The translations under genes were made by a program, and so were the position numbers. 64,000 bases of DNA. It comes from Bisbaumannia pacifica (GTDB taxonomy: Bacteria > Pseudomonadota > Gammaproteobacteria > Pseudomonadales > Halomonadaceae). The stretch is taken from contig NZ_BJUK01000008.1 of assembly GCF_007989625.1 (NCBI RefSeq), forward strand, positions 54,412 through 118,411, given 5' to 3'. Shown one piece after another: positions 45,646-54,570 of this stretch (position 1 is the stretch's first letter; the number at the start of each line of letters is the position of its first letter). The notes under the pieces were generated by a model. The model worked only from the letters and a program-made list of their open reading frames with translations, was not told the DNA's origin and did not search any database.

Positions 45646-46677
45646 TTACTGGCTGTCGGACTTGCCGTCGTAGCGGCGCTGCCACTCCTCGAGCAGGCGG
45701 TCACGATGATTGGCCGCCCAGGCGAAGTCGGCGTCGATCATGCGCTCGGCGATATCCTCGGGGTAGTTGTCGATGGGCTGGGCCACGCCGGGGTAGGCGA
45801 CGACCGCATAGCCCTCGTTGTAGAGCGCATTGGCCTCTCGAGAGACGGCCCAGTCGAGCAGGGTCTCGGCGGCCTCGCGGTTATCGCCACCCTCGATGAT
45901 GGCCGCCGCCTCCATGTCCCAACCCAGCCCCTCCTCGGGGAAGATCACCTCGACGGGGGCGCCCTGGGACTTGAGCCGCGCGCCGCGGAAGGCGAAGGAG
46001 ACCCCGACCACCGCCTCGCCGGAGGCGGCCAGGTTGCAGGGCGCCGAGCCGGAGTGGGTGTAGCGGGCGATGTTGTCGTGGAGGCGATCCATGTAGTCCC
46101 AGGCCCCCTCCTCGCCCCACAGCTGCATCCAGCTGGCCACGTCCAGATAGCCGGTGCCGGAGGAGCTGGGATTGGGCATGATCACCTGGCCCTGGTATTC
46201 GGGACGGGTCAGGTCCTCCCAGGAGGTGGGCATGGGCACGCCCTGGCGCTCGCCCTCGATGGTGTTGTAGCAGATGGCCGCCACCCAGGCGTCCATGCCG
46301 ACCCAGGCCGGATCCTGGCCGTCGCGGGCCGCCGGATCGACGAACTTGGGATCCAGCGCCTCGACACCCTCGGGGGCATAACGGGCGAGCATCCCCTCCT
46401 CTTCCAGCACCAGCAGGCTGGTGGCGGCCAGGCCCCAGACCACGTCGGCCTGGGGGTTGTCCTTCTCGGCCAGCAGGCGCGCGGTGATCACCCCGGTGGA
46501 ATCGCGCACCCAGTTGATCTCGATCTCCGGGTGCGCCTCGTTGAAGCGCTCGGCGTACTTCTGGAGATCGTCGGACTCCACGGCGGTGTAGACGGTCAGC
46601 TCGGTGGTGGCCTGGGCAGCGGTGGTCATGGCCAGGGCGACGGCGCCGCCGAGCAGGGAACGGGTAAAGGGTGACAT
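45646..46677 (-). CDS. AEP-type ABC transporter substrate-binding protein
   Basis: A 343-residue periplasmic protein of the iron(III)/AEP-binding group. Signal peptide MSPFTRSLLGGAVALAM, cleaved near AAQA. Mature part starts TTELTVYTAVESDDLQKYAERFNE, with NWVRDSTGVITARLLAEKDNPQADVVWGLAATSL and IMPNPSSSGTGYLDVASWMQ. This arrangement is typical of the putative 2-aminoethylphosphonate binding proteins linked to phnW/phnX. First gene of the transporter-phnWX operon; a HutC-type operator lies 41 bases upstream of the ATG. Confidence 0.9.
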   Translation of the reverse strand: MSPFTRSLLGGAVALAMTTAAQATTELTVYTAVESDDLQKYAERFNEAHPEIEINWVRDSTGVITARLLAEKDNPQADVVWGLAATSLLVLEEEGMLARYAPEGVEALDPKFVDPAARDGQDPAWVGMDAWVAAICYNTIEGERQGVPMPTSWEDLTRPEYQGQVIMPNPSSSGTGYLDVASWMQLWGEEGAWDYMDRLHDNIARYTHSGSAPCNLAASGEAVVGVSFAFRGARLKSQGAPVEVIFPEEGLGWDMEAAAIIEGGDNREAAETLLDWAVSREANALYNEGYAVVAYPGVAQPIDNYPEDIAERMIDADFAWAANHRDRLLEEWQRRYDGKSDSQ

Positions 46678-46717
46678 GGTGGCTCTCCGGGTCGGGTGAG
46701 TAACAACGACTGCTGAT

Positions 46718-46731
46718 CTGGTATAGACCAG
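46718..46731. promoter_or_regulatory. HutC/GntR-type operator before the AEP binding-protein gene
   Basis: CTGGTATAGACCAG: arms CTGGT/ACCAG around ATAG, core GTATAGAC fitting GT-N-TA-N-AC. It shares the 12-base core TGGTATAGACCA with the phnW site. The GntR gene 137 bases upstream is the obvious candidate regulator. Confidence 0.75.
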
Positions 46732-46867
46732 GAGTCTGACGACCTCGGATGACAAGCCGGTGACGATTAGTTGAAGGCTGGATGAAGCGGGAAGCAAGAA
46801 GCCAGAAGGAAGCGAGGGCCCGCCCCCGCGGCCATCGGTGGCTCAGGCGGGCCGGCGACTCGCCTTC

Positions 46868-47581
46868 CTATGCCTTGCCGTCCAGCTCCACGGTGATGCA
46901 CAGGGCGTCGTGTAGCCAGTGCTCCTCGTCGTACTCCACCGGGCGACGGCGTTCATCGAAGATGGTGCGGCGCACGCTGAGCCCGGCGGTGCCGGCGGCC
47001 ACCCCCAGCTCGGCGGCCTCGCGCTCCGGCAGGGCCTCGGAGTAGAGGCGCAGGGAGCGGTGGGTCAGGCTCAGGCCCCAGCGGCTGCGCAGCTGGCCCC
47101 ACAGGGAGTGGGAGGCGTAGTCGCCCTCCAGCAAGCCCGGGGCGCGCTCCGGCACCACCCATAGCGACTCCGCCAGCACGGCGCGATCGTCGACGAAGCG
47201 GCGCCGGCGAATATGACAGAACGGCTGGTCGGCGGGCAGGCCCAGGGCCTCGGCGGCGGTGGGATAGGGGCGCGTATCGGTCAGCAGCACCTCGGTACGC
47301 GGGCGGCGCCCCTGGGCACGCACATAGTCGTTGAAGCCGGCGTCCCGGGTCGGGTCATAGTCGAGGCGCGCCGGCGAGACGAACCAGCCGCGGCGATTGC
47401 TGCGGTGGATGCGCCCCTCGCCCTCCAGTTGGGCCAGGGCCTGGCGCAGGGTGACCCGGGTGGTCCGGAAACGCTCCGCCAGGGTGCGTTCCGCGGGCAG
47501 GCGGCCCTCCTCGCAGGCATGGGGATCGCTCAACAGCTCGCGCAGGCGATCGGTGAGACGCAGATAGTAGGCATCGCTCAT
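46868..47581 (-). CDS. GntR-family (HutC subfamily) regulator of the phosphonate operon
   Basis: A 237-residue regulator. The N-terminal winged helix has LPAERTLAERFRTTRVTLRQALAQLEGEGRIHRSNRRGWFV (about residues 28-68); the rest is a UTRA ligand domain (CHIRRRRFVDDRAVLAESLWV, LSVRRTIFDERRRPVEYDEEHW). It lies just upstream of the aminophosphonate transporter on the same strand, and two matching operators exist in the operon. PhnR/PhnF-like proteins are the precedent. The ATG overlaps the stop of the EAL-CBS-GGDEF gene (ATGA). Confidence 0.9.
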   Translation of the reverse strand: MSDAYYLRLTDRLRELLSDPHACEEGRLPAERTLAERFRTTRVTLRQALAQLEGEGRIHRSNRRGWFVSPARLDYDPTRDAGFNDYVRAQGRRPRTEVLLTDTRPYPTAAEALGLPADQPFCHIRRRRFVDDRAVLAESLWVVPERAPGLLEGDYASHSLWGQLRSRWGLSLTHRSLRLYSEALPEREAAELGVAAGTAGLSVRRTIFDERRRPVEYDEEHWLHDALCITVELDGKA

Positions 47582-49338
47582 GCCAGGCTCCCTGTCGGAC
47601 GCGGGTGATGGCGGCGGTCGACGAAGAGGCTGTTGCCGGGGCGACGCTTGGCCTGGGCCTTGAGCTCGGAGAGCTCGGCGGCCAGTTGGGGCGGCGCCAG
47701 CGCCTCTCCTGCCGCCACCGGCCGCGCCGCCAACGACAGGCTGACCAGCGGATGGAAGACCGACTCGCCTCGACGATTCTCGCACACCAGGCCGCCGGCG
47801 GCGCGATGCTCGGGGCGATAGAAATCGGGCACCAGGGCGGCGAAATCGGCGAGGATCGCCTCGCAGGTGGCCCGCCAGTCGTCGCCCCCCAGCAGCAGCA
47901 TGAAATCGTCGCCGCCCACATGGCCGAGAAAATCGTCGGCATCGCTCAGGCGCGCCAGCAGCAGCCGCGACAACGCCAGGATCATCCGGTCTCCCTCGGC
48001 GTAGCCATAACCGTCGTTGTAGGCCTTGAAGTTGTCCAGATCGGCGAAGACCGCCACCAGGGCCTGCCCCTGGCTCAAGCGCTCGGTGAGGGTCTCCTGG
48101 ATCAGGATATTGCCGGGCAGGCCGGTCAGGGGATTGGCGTTGCGCGCCTGGCGCACCTGGATGGCGGTGATCTCCCGCAGCAGGTCGATGATATTGCCCA
48201 TGCCCCGGTAGCGGCCCTCGCCGTCGACGATCACGAAGTCCTCCTGCTGCAGGCCGCGGACATCGGTGATGCGCTGACTCAGCGATTCCAGAGGCGTCTC
48301 CTGGGTCACGCCGAGCCACTGGCGGTCGGCGATCTCGCCCACCTTGCTGCGGGAGTGCAGGGCATGGCTATAGGGGTTGGTGAAGAGGGTCAGGAACTCG
48401 TGACGGCGCACTACCGCCACCGGCCGGCCCTCCTCCACCACCGGCACGCAGCGCAGCGCCGGCTGGGCGCGAAAGCGCTCGGCCAGGGTCAGCACCGGCA
48501 GCGACGGGGCGACCGGCGCGATGTGTTCGACGATGGCGCTGGCGCGGCGCCGCGGCGAACGGGCCGGCAAGCCATGGCTAGGCAGCAGCGGCGATACCCG
48601 GCGGGGCGGCTCGGCACAGGGGCGGGCGAAATAGTAGCCCTGCAGCAGCACCAGGCCGCGATCCAGCTCCCACAGGCAGCGCTGCTCCTCGGCGGTCTCG
48701 ACGCCCTCGGCGATCAGTTGGCAGCCCAGGCTGCGTGCCACGTCCAGCAGCGAGCGCAGGAACTCACGCTTGTCCGCCGAGGCATCGATGCCGGCCACGA
48801 AGTGGCGATCCAGCTTGACCATGTCCGGGCGCAACTCGGCCCAGTGACGCAGGCTGGAATGGCCCGCCCCCAGGTCGTCCAGGGCCACCCGGAAGCCCAT
48901 CTCCCGATAGTGGTCCATGGCCTGGCGCATCGCCTGGTAGTCGGCGATGGGCAGGTGCTCGGTGAGCTCGATCACCACCCGCTCCGGCGCCAGGCCGGCC
49001 GCCTCCAGATAGGCCAGGGTCAGGCCCTCGCGGAAGTCGCGTTCCAGCAGCGTGGAGGGCATCACATTGAGAAACAGCTTGCCTTCCAGCCCCAGGGCCA
49101 CGAAGCGTTCGATGGCCAGGCGCCGGCACAGCAGATCGAGCTCCACCAGGCGTCCGGCCTGCATGGCGACCTCGAAGAGCCGCTGGGGCGAATGCAGCGG
49201 CGACTGCTCCGGGCCGCGAATCAAGGCCTCGTAACCGTGGATACGGCGCCGCCCCATATCGACGATGGGCTGGAAGTAGGGGGTCAGTTGCTCCCCGGCG
49301 ATGATCGCCTCCAGCAGGTGTCGCTCGCTCGATGTCAT
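47578..49338 (-). CDS. EAL-CBS-GGDEF c-di-GMP phosphodiesterase
   Basis: A 586-residue cytoplasmic protein; an alternative ATG at 49356 adds six residues. The N-terminal EAL domain (about residues 1-250) keeps all catalytic blocks: YEALIRGP, NVMPSTL, ELTEHL, DDLGAGHSSL, KLDRHF, AEGVET and QGYYFARP, so it should hydrolyse c-di-GMP. A CBS pair (about 280-390) and a GGDEF domain follow; its active-site motif is GGDDF rather than GGDEF, so cyclase activity is uncertain. It overlaps the phosphonate GntR gene by four bases, suggesting co-expression. No membrane segment. Confidence 0.9.
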   Translation of the reverse strand: MTSSERHLLEAIIAGEQLTPYFQPIVDMGRRRIHGYEALIRGPEQSPLHSPQRLFEVAMQAGRLVELDLLCRRLAIERFVALGLEGKLFLNVMPSTLLERDFREGLTLAYLEAAGLAPERVVIELTEHLPIADYQAMRQAMDHYREMGFRVALDDLGAGHSSLRHWAELRPDMVKLDRHFVAGIDASADKREFLRSLLDVARSLGCQLIAEGVETAEEQRCLWELDRGLVLLQGYYFARPCAEPPRRVSPLLPSHGLPARSPRRRASAIVEHIAPVAPSLPVLTLAERFRAQPALRCVPVVEEGRPVAVVRRHEFLTLFTNPYSHALHSRSKVGEIADRQWLGVTQETPLESLSQRITDVRGLQQEDFVIVDGEGRYRGMGNIIDLLREITAIQVRQARNANPLTGLPGNILIQETLTERLSQGQALVAVFADLDNFKAYNDGYGYAEGDRMILALSRLLLARLSDADDFLGHVGGDDFMLLLGGDDWRATCEAILADFAALVPDFYRPEHRAAGGLVCENRRGESVFHPLVSLSLAARPVAAGEALAPPQLAAELSELKAQAKRRPGNSLFVDRRHHPRPTGSLA

Positions 49339-49416
49339 GCCCGAACTCGTTGCCATGGAAAACCACGAGGATGCGGCAAGGCGATGGCAAAACCATGACA
49401 ATCAAGGTGTTGGCAT

Positions 49417-49442
49417 GCGCTCACCGGCTAGCCGGTGAGCGC
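49417..49442. repeat. Perfect 26-base palindrome over the HAD-gene stop codon
   Basis: Two 13-base arms without spacer (centre 49429/49430) cover the last codons and TAG stop of the HAD gene. In RNA it makes an 11-base-pair hairpin with loop CUAG. No T-run follows, so it is only a possible terminator or barrier to readthrough into the EAL gene. Confidence 0.7.
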
Positions 49443-50105
49443 CATGGGGGTGCGCCAATCGAGCCGCGGCCAGCCCTCGGCGCGGGCCACCTCGGCCAGC
49501 ACCGGGTCGGGGTTGACCGCCACGGGGCGATCCACTCGATTGAGTAGCGGCAGGTCGTTATGGGAGTCGGAATAGAAGCTGAGGTGGTTGGCGGGACGCC
49601 CCTGTTCCGCCAACCAGGCCTCCAGCCGGGTCACCTTGCCGCCGCGATAGGAGAGCACCCCACGAGTCGCCCCGGTATAGCGCTCGCCGTCCATCACCGG
49701 CTCCACGGCGATCACCTCGGCGATGCCGAGTGCCGCCGCCACCGGCGCCACCAGGTGCCGCGACGAGGCGGAGACCACCAGCAGACGGTCGCCCCGGGCG
49801 CGGTGCTCCGCCACCCGGGCGCGGCCCTGGGCGAACAGCCGGGGGGCGATACGCGCCTCGACGAAGGCTTCCACCTCGGCGCGCACCTCCGCCTCACGGC
49901 GCCCGGCCAGGGGCGACAAGGTCAGGGCCAGGTACTCCTCCAGGCGGAGGCGGCCGGCATGATAGGCGGCATGCATGGTCTGGGTGCGCATCAGGAACTC
50001 CCCCGGCGCGGCGATCCAGCCACGCTCGATCATCCAGGCGTTCCACAGCTCGCTGCAGTCGCCGTCCAGCAGGGTATCGTCGAGGTCGAAGAGGGCGAGG
50101 CGCAT
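49428..50105 (-). CDS. HAD-superfamily hydrolase, SerB-like subfamily IB
   Basis: A 225-residue phosphatase. Motif I FDLDDTLLDGD at residues 5-15, motif II VVSASSRHLVAPVAAALG, motif III/IV YSDSHNDLPLL. The HAD-IB pattern with helical cap (SELWNAWMIERGWI, AYHAGRLRLEEYLALTL) is like that of phosphoserine-phosphatase relatives and of CicA. Start MRLALFDLD chosen over a longer frame because the family begins just before motif I. Substrate not readable. Single gene between two c-di-GMP genes. Confidence 0.88.
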   Translation of the reverse strand: MRLALFDLDDTLLDGDCSELWNAWMIERGWIAAPGEFLMRTQTMHAAYHAGRLRLEEYLALTLSPLAGRREAEVRAEVEAFVEARIAPRLFAQGRARVAEHRARGDRLLVVSASSRHLVAPVAAALGIAEVIAVEPVMDGERYTGATRGVLSYRGGKVTRLEAWLAEQGRPANHLSFYSDSHNDLPLLNRVDRPVAVNPDPVLAEVARAEGWPRLDWRTPMALTG

Positions 50106-50237
50106 GGCATCCTCCAATGGCCCGGGTGTCAGTGGAGGCCGTAGCCTGCGCCAAGGGTGTGACAGCGGCGTGACGCCCCCCGTGTCCTTGTCCTTAGATG
50201 GGCGTCCGCTGGAACCGAAGCCGGGCGTGCCGACCAT

Positions 50238-51578
50238 TTATCCGCTTTCCCCTCCCAGCCCTTCTCGCCATATCACCAGCCGGTTCCTGCCGTCACGCTT
50301 GCCGGCGTAGAGTGCCTGATCCGCTCGCGAGATCAGGGCCTCGAGATCCGCGCCTTCGTCGTCGGCGATCGCGATACCGATGGTGACACTCAAGCGCCGT
50401 TCGTCCATCCCTTCCTTTAATGGCAGCTCGGCGACCCTGGTCTTCAAGCGCTCGGCCACCCGTTGGGCGTCCCGCGGGCCGGTGTCAGGCAGGGCGACCA
50501 CGAATTCCTCGCCACCGAAGCGGCCAATCACATCCGTGGGACGCAGAGAATGCGCACAGGCCTCCGCGATCCTGGTCAGCACCCAGTCCCCATGACCGTG
50601 CCCCCAGGTGTCGTTGATGCGCTTGAAATAGTCCACATCGATCATGAACAGCCCGAGCGGCCGCTTTTCCAGCCGCGAGCCCTGCAGCAGCGCCCTGGCC
50701 CGCTTCATGAAATGGCTGCGACTGTTTAACCCCGTCAGGGCATCCCGCTCGGCGACCATCCGCAATTGTTCTTCCAGCGATTTCCGATGCGCTATTTCCT
50801 TGAGCAGCTGGTGATTTTGATTGCGTTCGTCGTGGAGCAGCACGAATTGCTTTCTTTGCAGCCGCTCTAAGCGCAGCAGCGCAAAGAATCCCACCGCGTT
50901 GGCCATGATCAGCAGTAGTGACAAACGCAGTGCCTCTACCGGTGATATCTCGGAAAAAAGCACCGCGGCGACCAGGAACCCGGCACTCAAATAGAGGCTG
51001 GCGAACGTCACCACCGTCAGCAGGTTAGGGATCAGCAGATAGAACGCCATGATCGCCACGACCACCGCGGTCACCTGAGTGGAGAGGCTTTCAGGACGCA
51101 GGGGGACGATCAAGATGATGCCCGTCGCGAGGATCCATAGTGGCATGGCATGCAACCAGACTTTACTGGAATAGCTGCCCCAGCGAAAAATGGTAAAGGC
51201 TAGCATCAGGCAGAGACTGACCACCACGATACGCATGGCAATCAACAGGTAATACTCTTTCGTCAAGCCTAATAGGTAGTAGTCAGACACGGAAAACATG
51301 CCAAATATCAAGGCCGCCACCGTCAGCGAAAGGCAGGTTTCCATCCGTACCCTCGCCTTGATAAACCTACGATACCTTGACTCCCTACCCTCCTCGCTAA
51401 GCTGACCGGTCAGCCAGTGTACCTGGCATTGTGTTTTTTGTGATGACAAGGCCCCATGCTCCCTGTGTAAAGCGGTGACGTCTTTTAATATCTCGGCCAA
51501 CCCAATGACTCCACGACAGCTTGGCCGAAGAGAGGCCTCTTGAAACATCGCCACCGATGCATTTTTTATAGAACCCAC
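50238..51578 (-). CDS. Membrane-bound diguanylate cyclase (GGDEF)
   Basis: A 446-residue protein with an N-terminal cytoplasmic part, six hydrophobic segments (about residues 80-240) and a short coiled region (LLHDERNQNHQLLKEIAHRKSLEEQLRMV) before the GGDEF domain (about 275-440). The active site is RFGGEEFV, intact, and an RxxD inhibitory site (RPTD) lies five residues before it, so product inhibition is expected. The ATG at 51578 is used; a second at 51548 is possible. Base composition is lower in G+C than the neighbours in the membrane part, which may reflect acquisition or only hydrophobic codons. Confidence 0.9.
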   Translation of the reverse strand: MGSIKNASVAMFQEASLRPSCRGVIGLAEILKDVTALHREHGALSSQKTQCQVHWLTGQLSEEGRESRYRRFIKARVRMETCLSLTVAALIFGMFSVSDYYLLGLTKEYYLLIAMRIVVVSLCLMLAFTIFRWGSYSSKVWLHAMPLWILATGIILIVPLRPESLSTQVTAVVVAIMAFYLLIPNLLTVVTFASLYLSAGFLVAAVLFSEISPVEALRLSLLLIMANAVGFFALLRLERLQRKQFVLLHDERNQNHQLLKEIAHRKSLEEQLRMVAERDALTGLNSRSHFMKRARALLQGSRLEKRPLGLFMIDVDYFKRINDTWGHGHGDWVLTRIAEACAHSLRPTDVIGRFGGEEFVVALPDTGPRDAQRVAERLKTRVAELPLKEGMDERRLSVTIGIAIADDEGADLEALISRADQALYAGKRDGRNRLVIWREGLGGESG

Positions 51579-51854
51579 ATTTTTTCACATCAACGTCATC
51601 ACTTTTCACTCACGGTCTGCAGTGACAACACCGGGCACCTGCGGAGGACTTGGAAGCACACGACCGGCGTGATTGCCTTTTATGCTCATCACGCTGGAGT
51701 ATTGGTCGCCCCCGTGTCGGCCCCCTCACACTAGCGTAATCGGCTTGGGGCTGCTATCACCCGGGTATCGGTCAATGCCGCCCGGCGCGGGGCGTCGGGT
51801 CTTGAAGGGAGAGGGGGATACCGGCGAGGCAGAGGATGCCTCGCCGGAGAGCGC
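51579..51854. other. Intergenic region upstream of the diguanylate cyclase gene
   Basis: Less GC-rich than average. Contains an inverted repeat GCGTGAT-N14-ATCACGC (51667-51694). No gene recognised. Confidence 0.45.
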
Positions 51855-52613
51855 TCAGCGCTCGGCGTTGAGGCGGGCGCGCATGTGCTCGGCGCGGTCA
51901 CTCGATCCTGGATGGGAGGAGAGAATGGACCCCTCGCCACCATCGAGACTGGCGAGTTTCTCGAAGGCGGTGACGAGGCCCTCACGGGGAATGCCGCGTT
52001 CGCCCAGCAAGTCGAAGGAGAAGTTGTCGGCCGCCGTTTCCTGGCTCTGGGAGAACTGGGCGTTGATGAATTTCTCGCCCAGATCGCCCAACTGAGAATC
52101 GGTGAGCATGGCCACGGTGGCGTTACTGGAGGACGCCAGGGCACCGCGTGCCGCCGAGGCGGCATAGGCCGTCTGCATGGTCGTCTTGCTATGCCCCAGC
52201 GCCACGTGGCCCAGCTCGTGCCCTAGGACGCCTTCGACCTCGTTGTCGGTCATCATGTCCATCAGGCCGCTGTAGACGCGCACGCAGCCATTGGCCATGG
52301 CCCAGGCATTGGGCTCATCGATCAGGTAGACCTGGTAGTCGACCGGGACACCGTCGATCTGGTCGCCGAGGTTAGCGGCAATGGTTGCCAGGCGCTGGCC
52401 GTAGACCGAGTCGGGGCTGGCGATGGGCGCCTCGGCGTCCATCTGGGCACAGGCCTGATCCGACATGCTCCTGACTTCCTCGTCACTGAGGGTCGCGGCC
52501 TGAAGGGATGTCATGCCGGCCTGCAGCATGGCATCGGTAGACAGGGTTTCACAGCCGGCGAGTAGGGTAGTGCTGCACAGGGCAGCGGCGGTAAGAGTGG
52601 CACGTAAGCGCAT
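51855..52613 (-). CDS. M48-family metalloprotease lipoprotein
   Basis: A 252-residue lipoprotein, similar to YggG/LoiP. Signal peptide with lipobox LLAGC at about residue 20. The zinc site HELGHVALGH is at about 131-140, and the third ligand Glu is in QSQETAADNFSFDLL. The family member LoiP acts in outer-membrane protein quality control; the same is likely here. Start at 52613 is preferred because AAGGA lies 8 bases before it; an ATG two codons earlier is too close. The gene follows the STAS-like gene on the same strand by 211 bases with a probable terminator between. Confidence 0.92.
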   Translation of the reverse strand: MRLRATLTAAALCSTTLLAGCETLSTDAMLQAGMTSLQAATLSDEEVRSMSDQACAQMDAEAPIASPDSVYGQRLATIAANLGDQIDGVPVDYQVYLIDEPNAWAMANGCVRVYSGLMDMMTDNEVEGVLGHELGHVALGHSKTTMQTAYAASAARGALASSSNATVAMLTDSQLGDLGEKFINAQFSQSQETAADNFSFDLLGERGIPREGLVTAFEKLASLDGGEGSILSSHPGSSDRAEHMRARLNAER

Positions 52614-52707
52614 GGCCATCGTCCTTGTTGATGATTGTCCATATCTCCCTGCCAGCCAGCACGGCTGGCTACGGCGATACCGTCTCCGGCACGGCCTGGC
52701 ATAACGA

Positions 52708-52729
52708 AGGGGGCATCGAGAAGCCCCCT
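52708..52729 (-). terminator. Possible terminator of the STAS-like gene
   Basis: Stem AGGGGGC/GCCCCCT with an 8-base loop, followed in the minus direction by TTCGTT. The weak T-run limits confidence. Confidence 0.45.
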
Positions 52730-52824
52730 CCGAGGCCGGCGTGCCGAACGGGCCATAGGGTGCTGCAGGCGGACAGCAATCGCAATGCCCTAATTTAACT
52801 TATTGCAGATTATAGGGCTGGCCA

Positions 52825-53244
52825 TCAGGCGCCATGATAGCCGTCTTCCTCGGGGTTCTCGTGGGCCCCCTTGGGCAGCTCGCCGACCCATGCCATGGCG
52901 GCGGCATAGTCGCGACCCGGGAAGGTGCGAATCTCCATGGCCTTGAAGAGGCGATCCTCGAGGTGGGCGATATGCTTGATCCACTCCTTGTCGGTGATCA
53001 CGGCGGCACGGTGGTAGCGCTTGAGGTCACCGAGCTGGGTCAGGCCGTAGCCGATGTCCTTGAGCAGCGCGGTCAGGGTCATCCAGCGCATATCGTCGAG
53101 CTCGGCCAGCAGGCTGATCCTAGGGTGGTTGCGCTTGGCGGCCTCGATGGCGTCGATGGCCTGCTGCAGCTCCGAGGCGGTGACCACGCCGCCGATCTTG
53201 ATGGCCACGACATGCTCCGCCGGATGGGACATGAACTCCAACAT
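52825..53244 (-). CDS. STAS/SEC14-like (SpoIIAA-like) domain protein
   Basis: A 139-residue soluble protein. It has the pattern of SpoIIAA-like proteins: VVAIKIGGVVTASELQQAIDAIEAA at the start, ISLLAELDDMRWMTLTALLKDIGYGL in the middle and RTFPGRDYAAAMAWV near the end. Such proteins are small STAS/Sec14-fold proteins of unknown role. Not co-transcribed with its neighbours as far as can be seen. Start MLEFMSHPAEH follows AAGGAGAGCC. Confidence 0.85.
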   Translation of the reverse strand: MLEFMSHPAEHVVAIKIGGVVTASELQQAIDAIEAAKRNHPRISLLAELDDMRWMTLTALLKDIGYGLTQLGDLKRYHRAAVITDKEWIKHIAHLEDRLFKAMEIRTFPGRDYAAAMAWVGELPKGAHENPEEDGYHGA

Positions 53245-53388
53245 GAAGGCTCTCCTTGGATCACGGGAGGACGGGACGCCTCGCTCGCTTTCAGCATAGC
53301 GTGCCCCGGCGAAGCCACCGCCCTGTCACCGCCGCGTCATGGCACGGGGCGAGGATAACGCCTGCCCCTCTCGCCATGCAGGTCCGCC

Positions 53389-54570
53389 ATGAAGCTGCTG
53401 ATGCTCTCGGACGTCTACTTTCCCCGCGTCAACGGCGTTTCCACCTCCATCGACAGCTTCCGCGGCGCCCTGGAGCGCCAGGGCCATCGGGTCACGCTGA
53501 TCTGCCCGGACTACCCGGTGGGCCAGGTGGACGAGCCGGGGGTCCGACGCATCGCCTCCCGCGGCGTCCCCGGCGACCCGGAGGATCGCCTGATGCGCTA
53601 CCGGCGGGTGCTGGCCCTGGCCGAGTCCCTGGCCCTGGAGGGCTTCGACCTGATTCATGTGCATACGCCCTTCGTGGCCCACTATGCCGGCCTGGCCCTG
53701 GGCCGTCGCCTCGGGATTCCGGTGGTGGCCAGCTACCACACCCTCTTCGAGGAGTACCTGCACCACTATGTGCGCTGGCTGCCCCGCGCCTGGCTGCGCT
53801 TCGCCGCCCGGCGCCTCTCGGTGCGCCAATGTCGACAGCTGCGCGCCCTGGTGGCCCCCTCCCGGGCCATGGCCGGGGCGCTGGCCGACTATGGCGTCAC
53901 CACGCCCCTGGCGGTGATTCCCACCGGCCTGGCCCTGGAACCCTTCACCCAGGCCGGACCGCCGGGCGACTTTCGCGCCCGCCATGGCCTGCCGCAGCGG
54001 GCGCGTCTGCTGCTCTTCGTGGGACGCACCGCACACGAGAAGAACATCGATTTCTTGATCGCGATGCTACCGAGGGTGCTGGCCACCCATCCCGAGACGC
54101 ACCTGGTGATCACCGGCGAAGGTCCGGCCCGGGAGTCGCTGGCCCGCCAGGCCGAGGCACTGGGCGTGGCCCGGGCGGTACACTTCCTCGGCTACCTGGG
54201 CCGTCACGGTCCCCTGCAGGCCGCCTATCGCGCCGCCGATGCCTTCGTCTTCGCCTCGCGCACCGAGACCCAGGGACTGGTGCTGCTGGAGGCCCTGGCC
54301 CTGGGGACGCCGGTGGTCTCCACGGCGGTGATGGGCACCCGGGAGGTGCTGGTCGAGGGGGAAGGCTGCCTGATCGCCGAGGAGGACCTCGAGGATTTCG
54401 CCGCCAAGGTCAACCGCCTGCTGGCCGACCCGCGCCTGGCCGGCGAGCTATCGCGTCGCGGCCAGGCCCAGGCGCGACACTGGCACGAGGACGCCAAGGC
54501 CGCCGAGCTGGCGGCCTTCTATCGCCGTTATGCCGGCGGCTCGGCGCGTACCGAAACGAGCCTGAGCTAG
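53389..54570 (+). CDS. Glycosyltransferase family 4 (GT4)
   Basis: A 393-residue GT-B glycosyltransferase. N-terminal acceptor half has MLSDVYFPRVNGVSTSIDSFRGAL and LIHVHTPFVAHYAGLALGRRLGIPVVASYHTLFEEYLHHY; the donor half has FVGRTAHEKNIDFLIAMLPRV and the EX7E motif in FASRTETQGLVLLEALALGTPVV. Closest in style to mannosyl- or glucosyltransferases acting on a lipid acceptor (PimB/DGDG-type), but the sugar and acceptor cannot be read. Its stop codon overlaps the stop of the kinase gene on the other strand (shared CTAG). Confidence 0.9.
   Translation: MKLLMLSDVYFPRVNGVSTSIDSFRGALERQGHRVTLICPDYPVGQVDEPGVRRIASRGVPGDPEDRLMRYRRVLALAESLALEGFDLIHVHTPFVAHYAGLALGRRLGIPVVASYHTLFEEYLHHYVRWLPRAWLRFAARRLSVRQCRQLRALVAPSRAMAGALADYGVTTPLAVIPTGLALEPFTQAGPPGDFRARHGLPQRARLLLFVGRTAHEKNIDFLIAMLPRVLATHPETHLVITGEGPARESLARQAEALGVARAVHFLGYLGRHGPLQAAYRAADAFVFASRTETQGLVLLEALALGTPVVSTAVMGTREVLVEGEGCLIAEEDLEDFAAKVNRLLADPRLAGELSRRGQAQARHWHEDAKAAELAAFYRRYAGGSARTETSLS

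Noticed and set aside
50238..51578. Genomic island start at the lower-GC diguanylate cyclase gene
   Set aside because: No integrase, tRNA or flanking repeat; the shift is limited to one gene and its leader and can come from membrane-segment codons.
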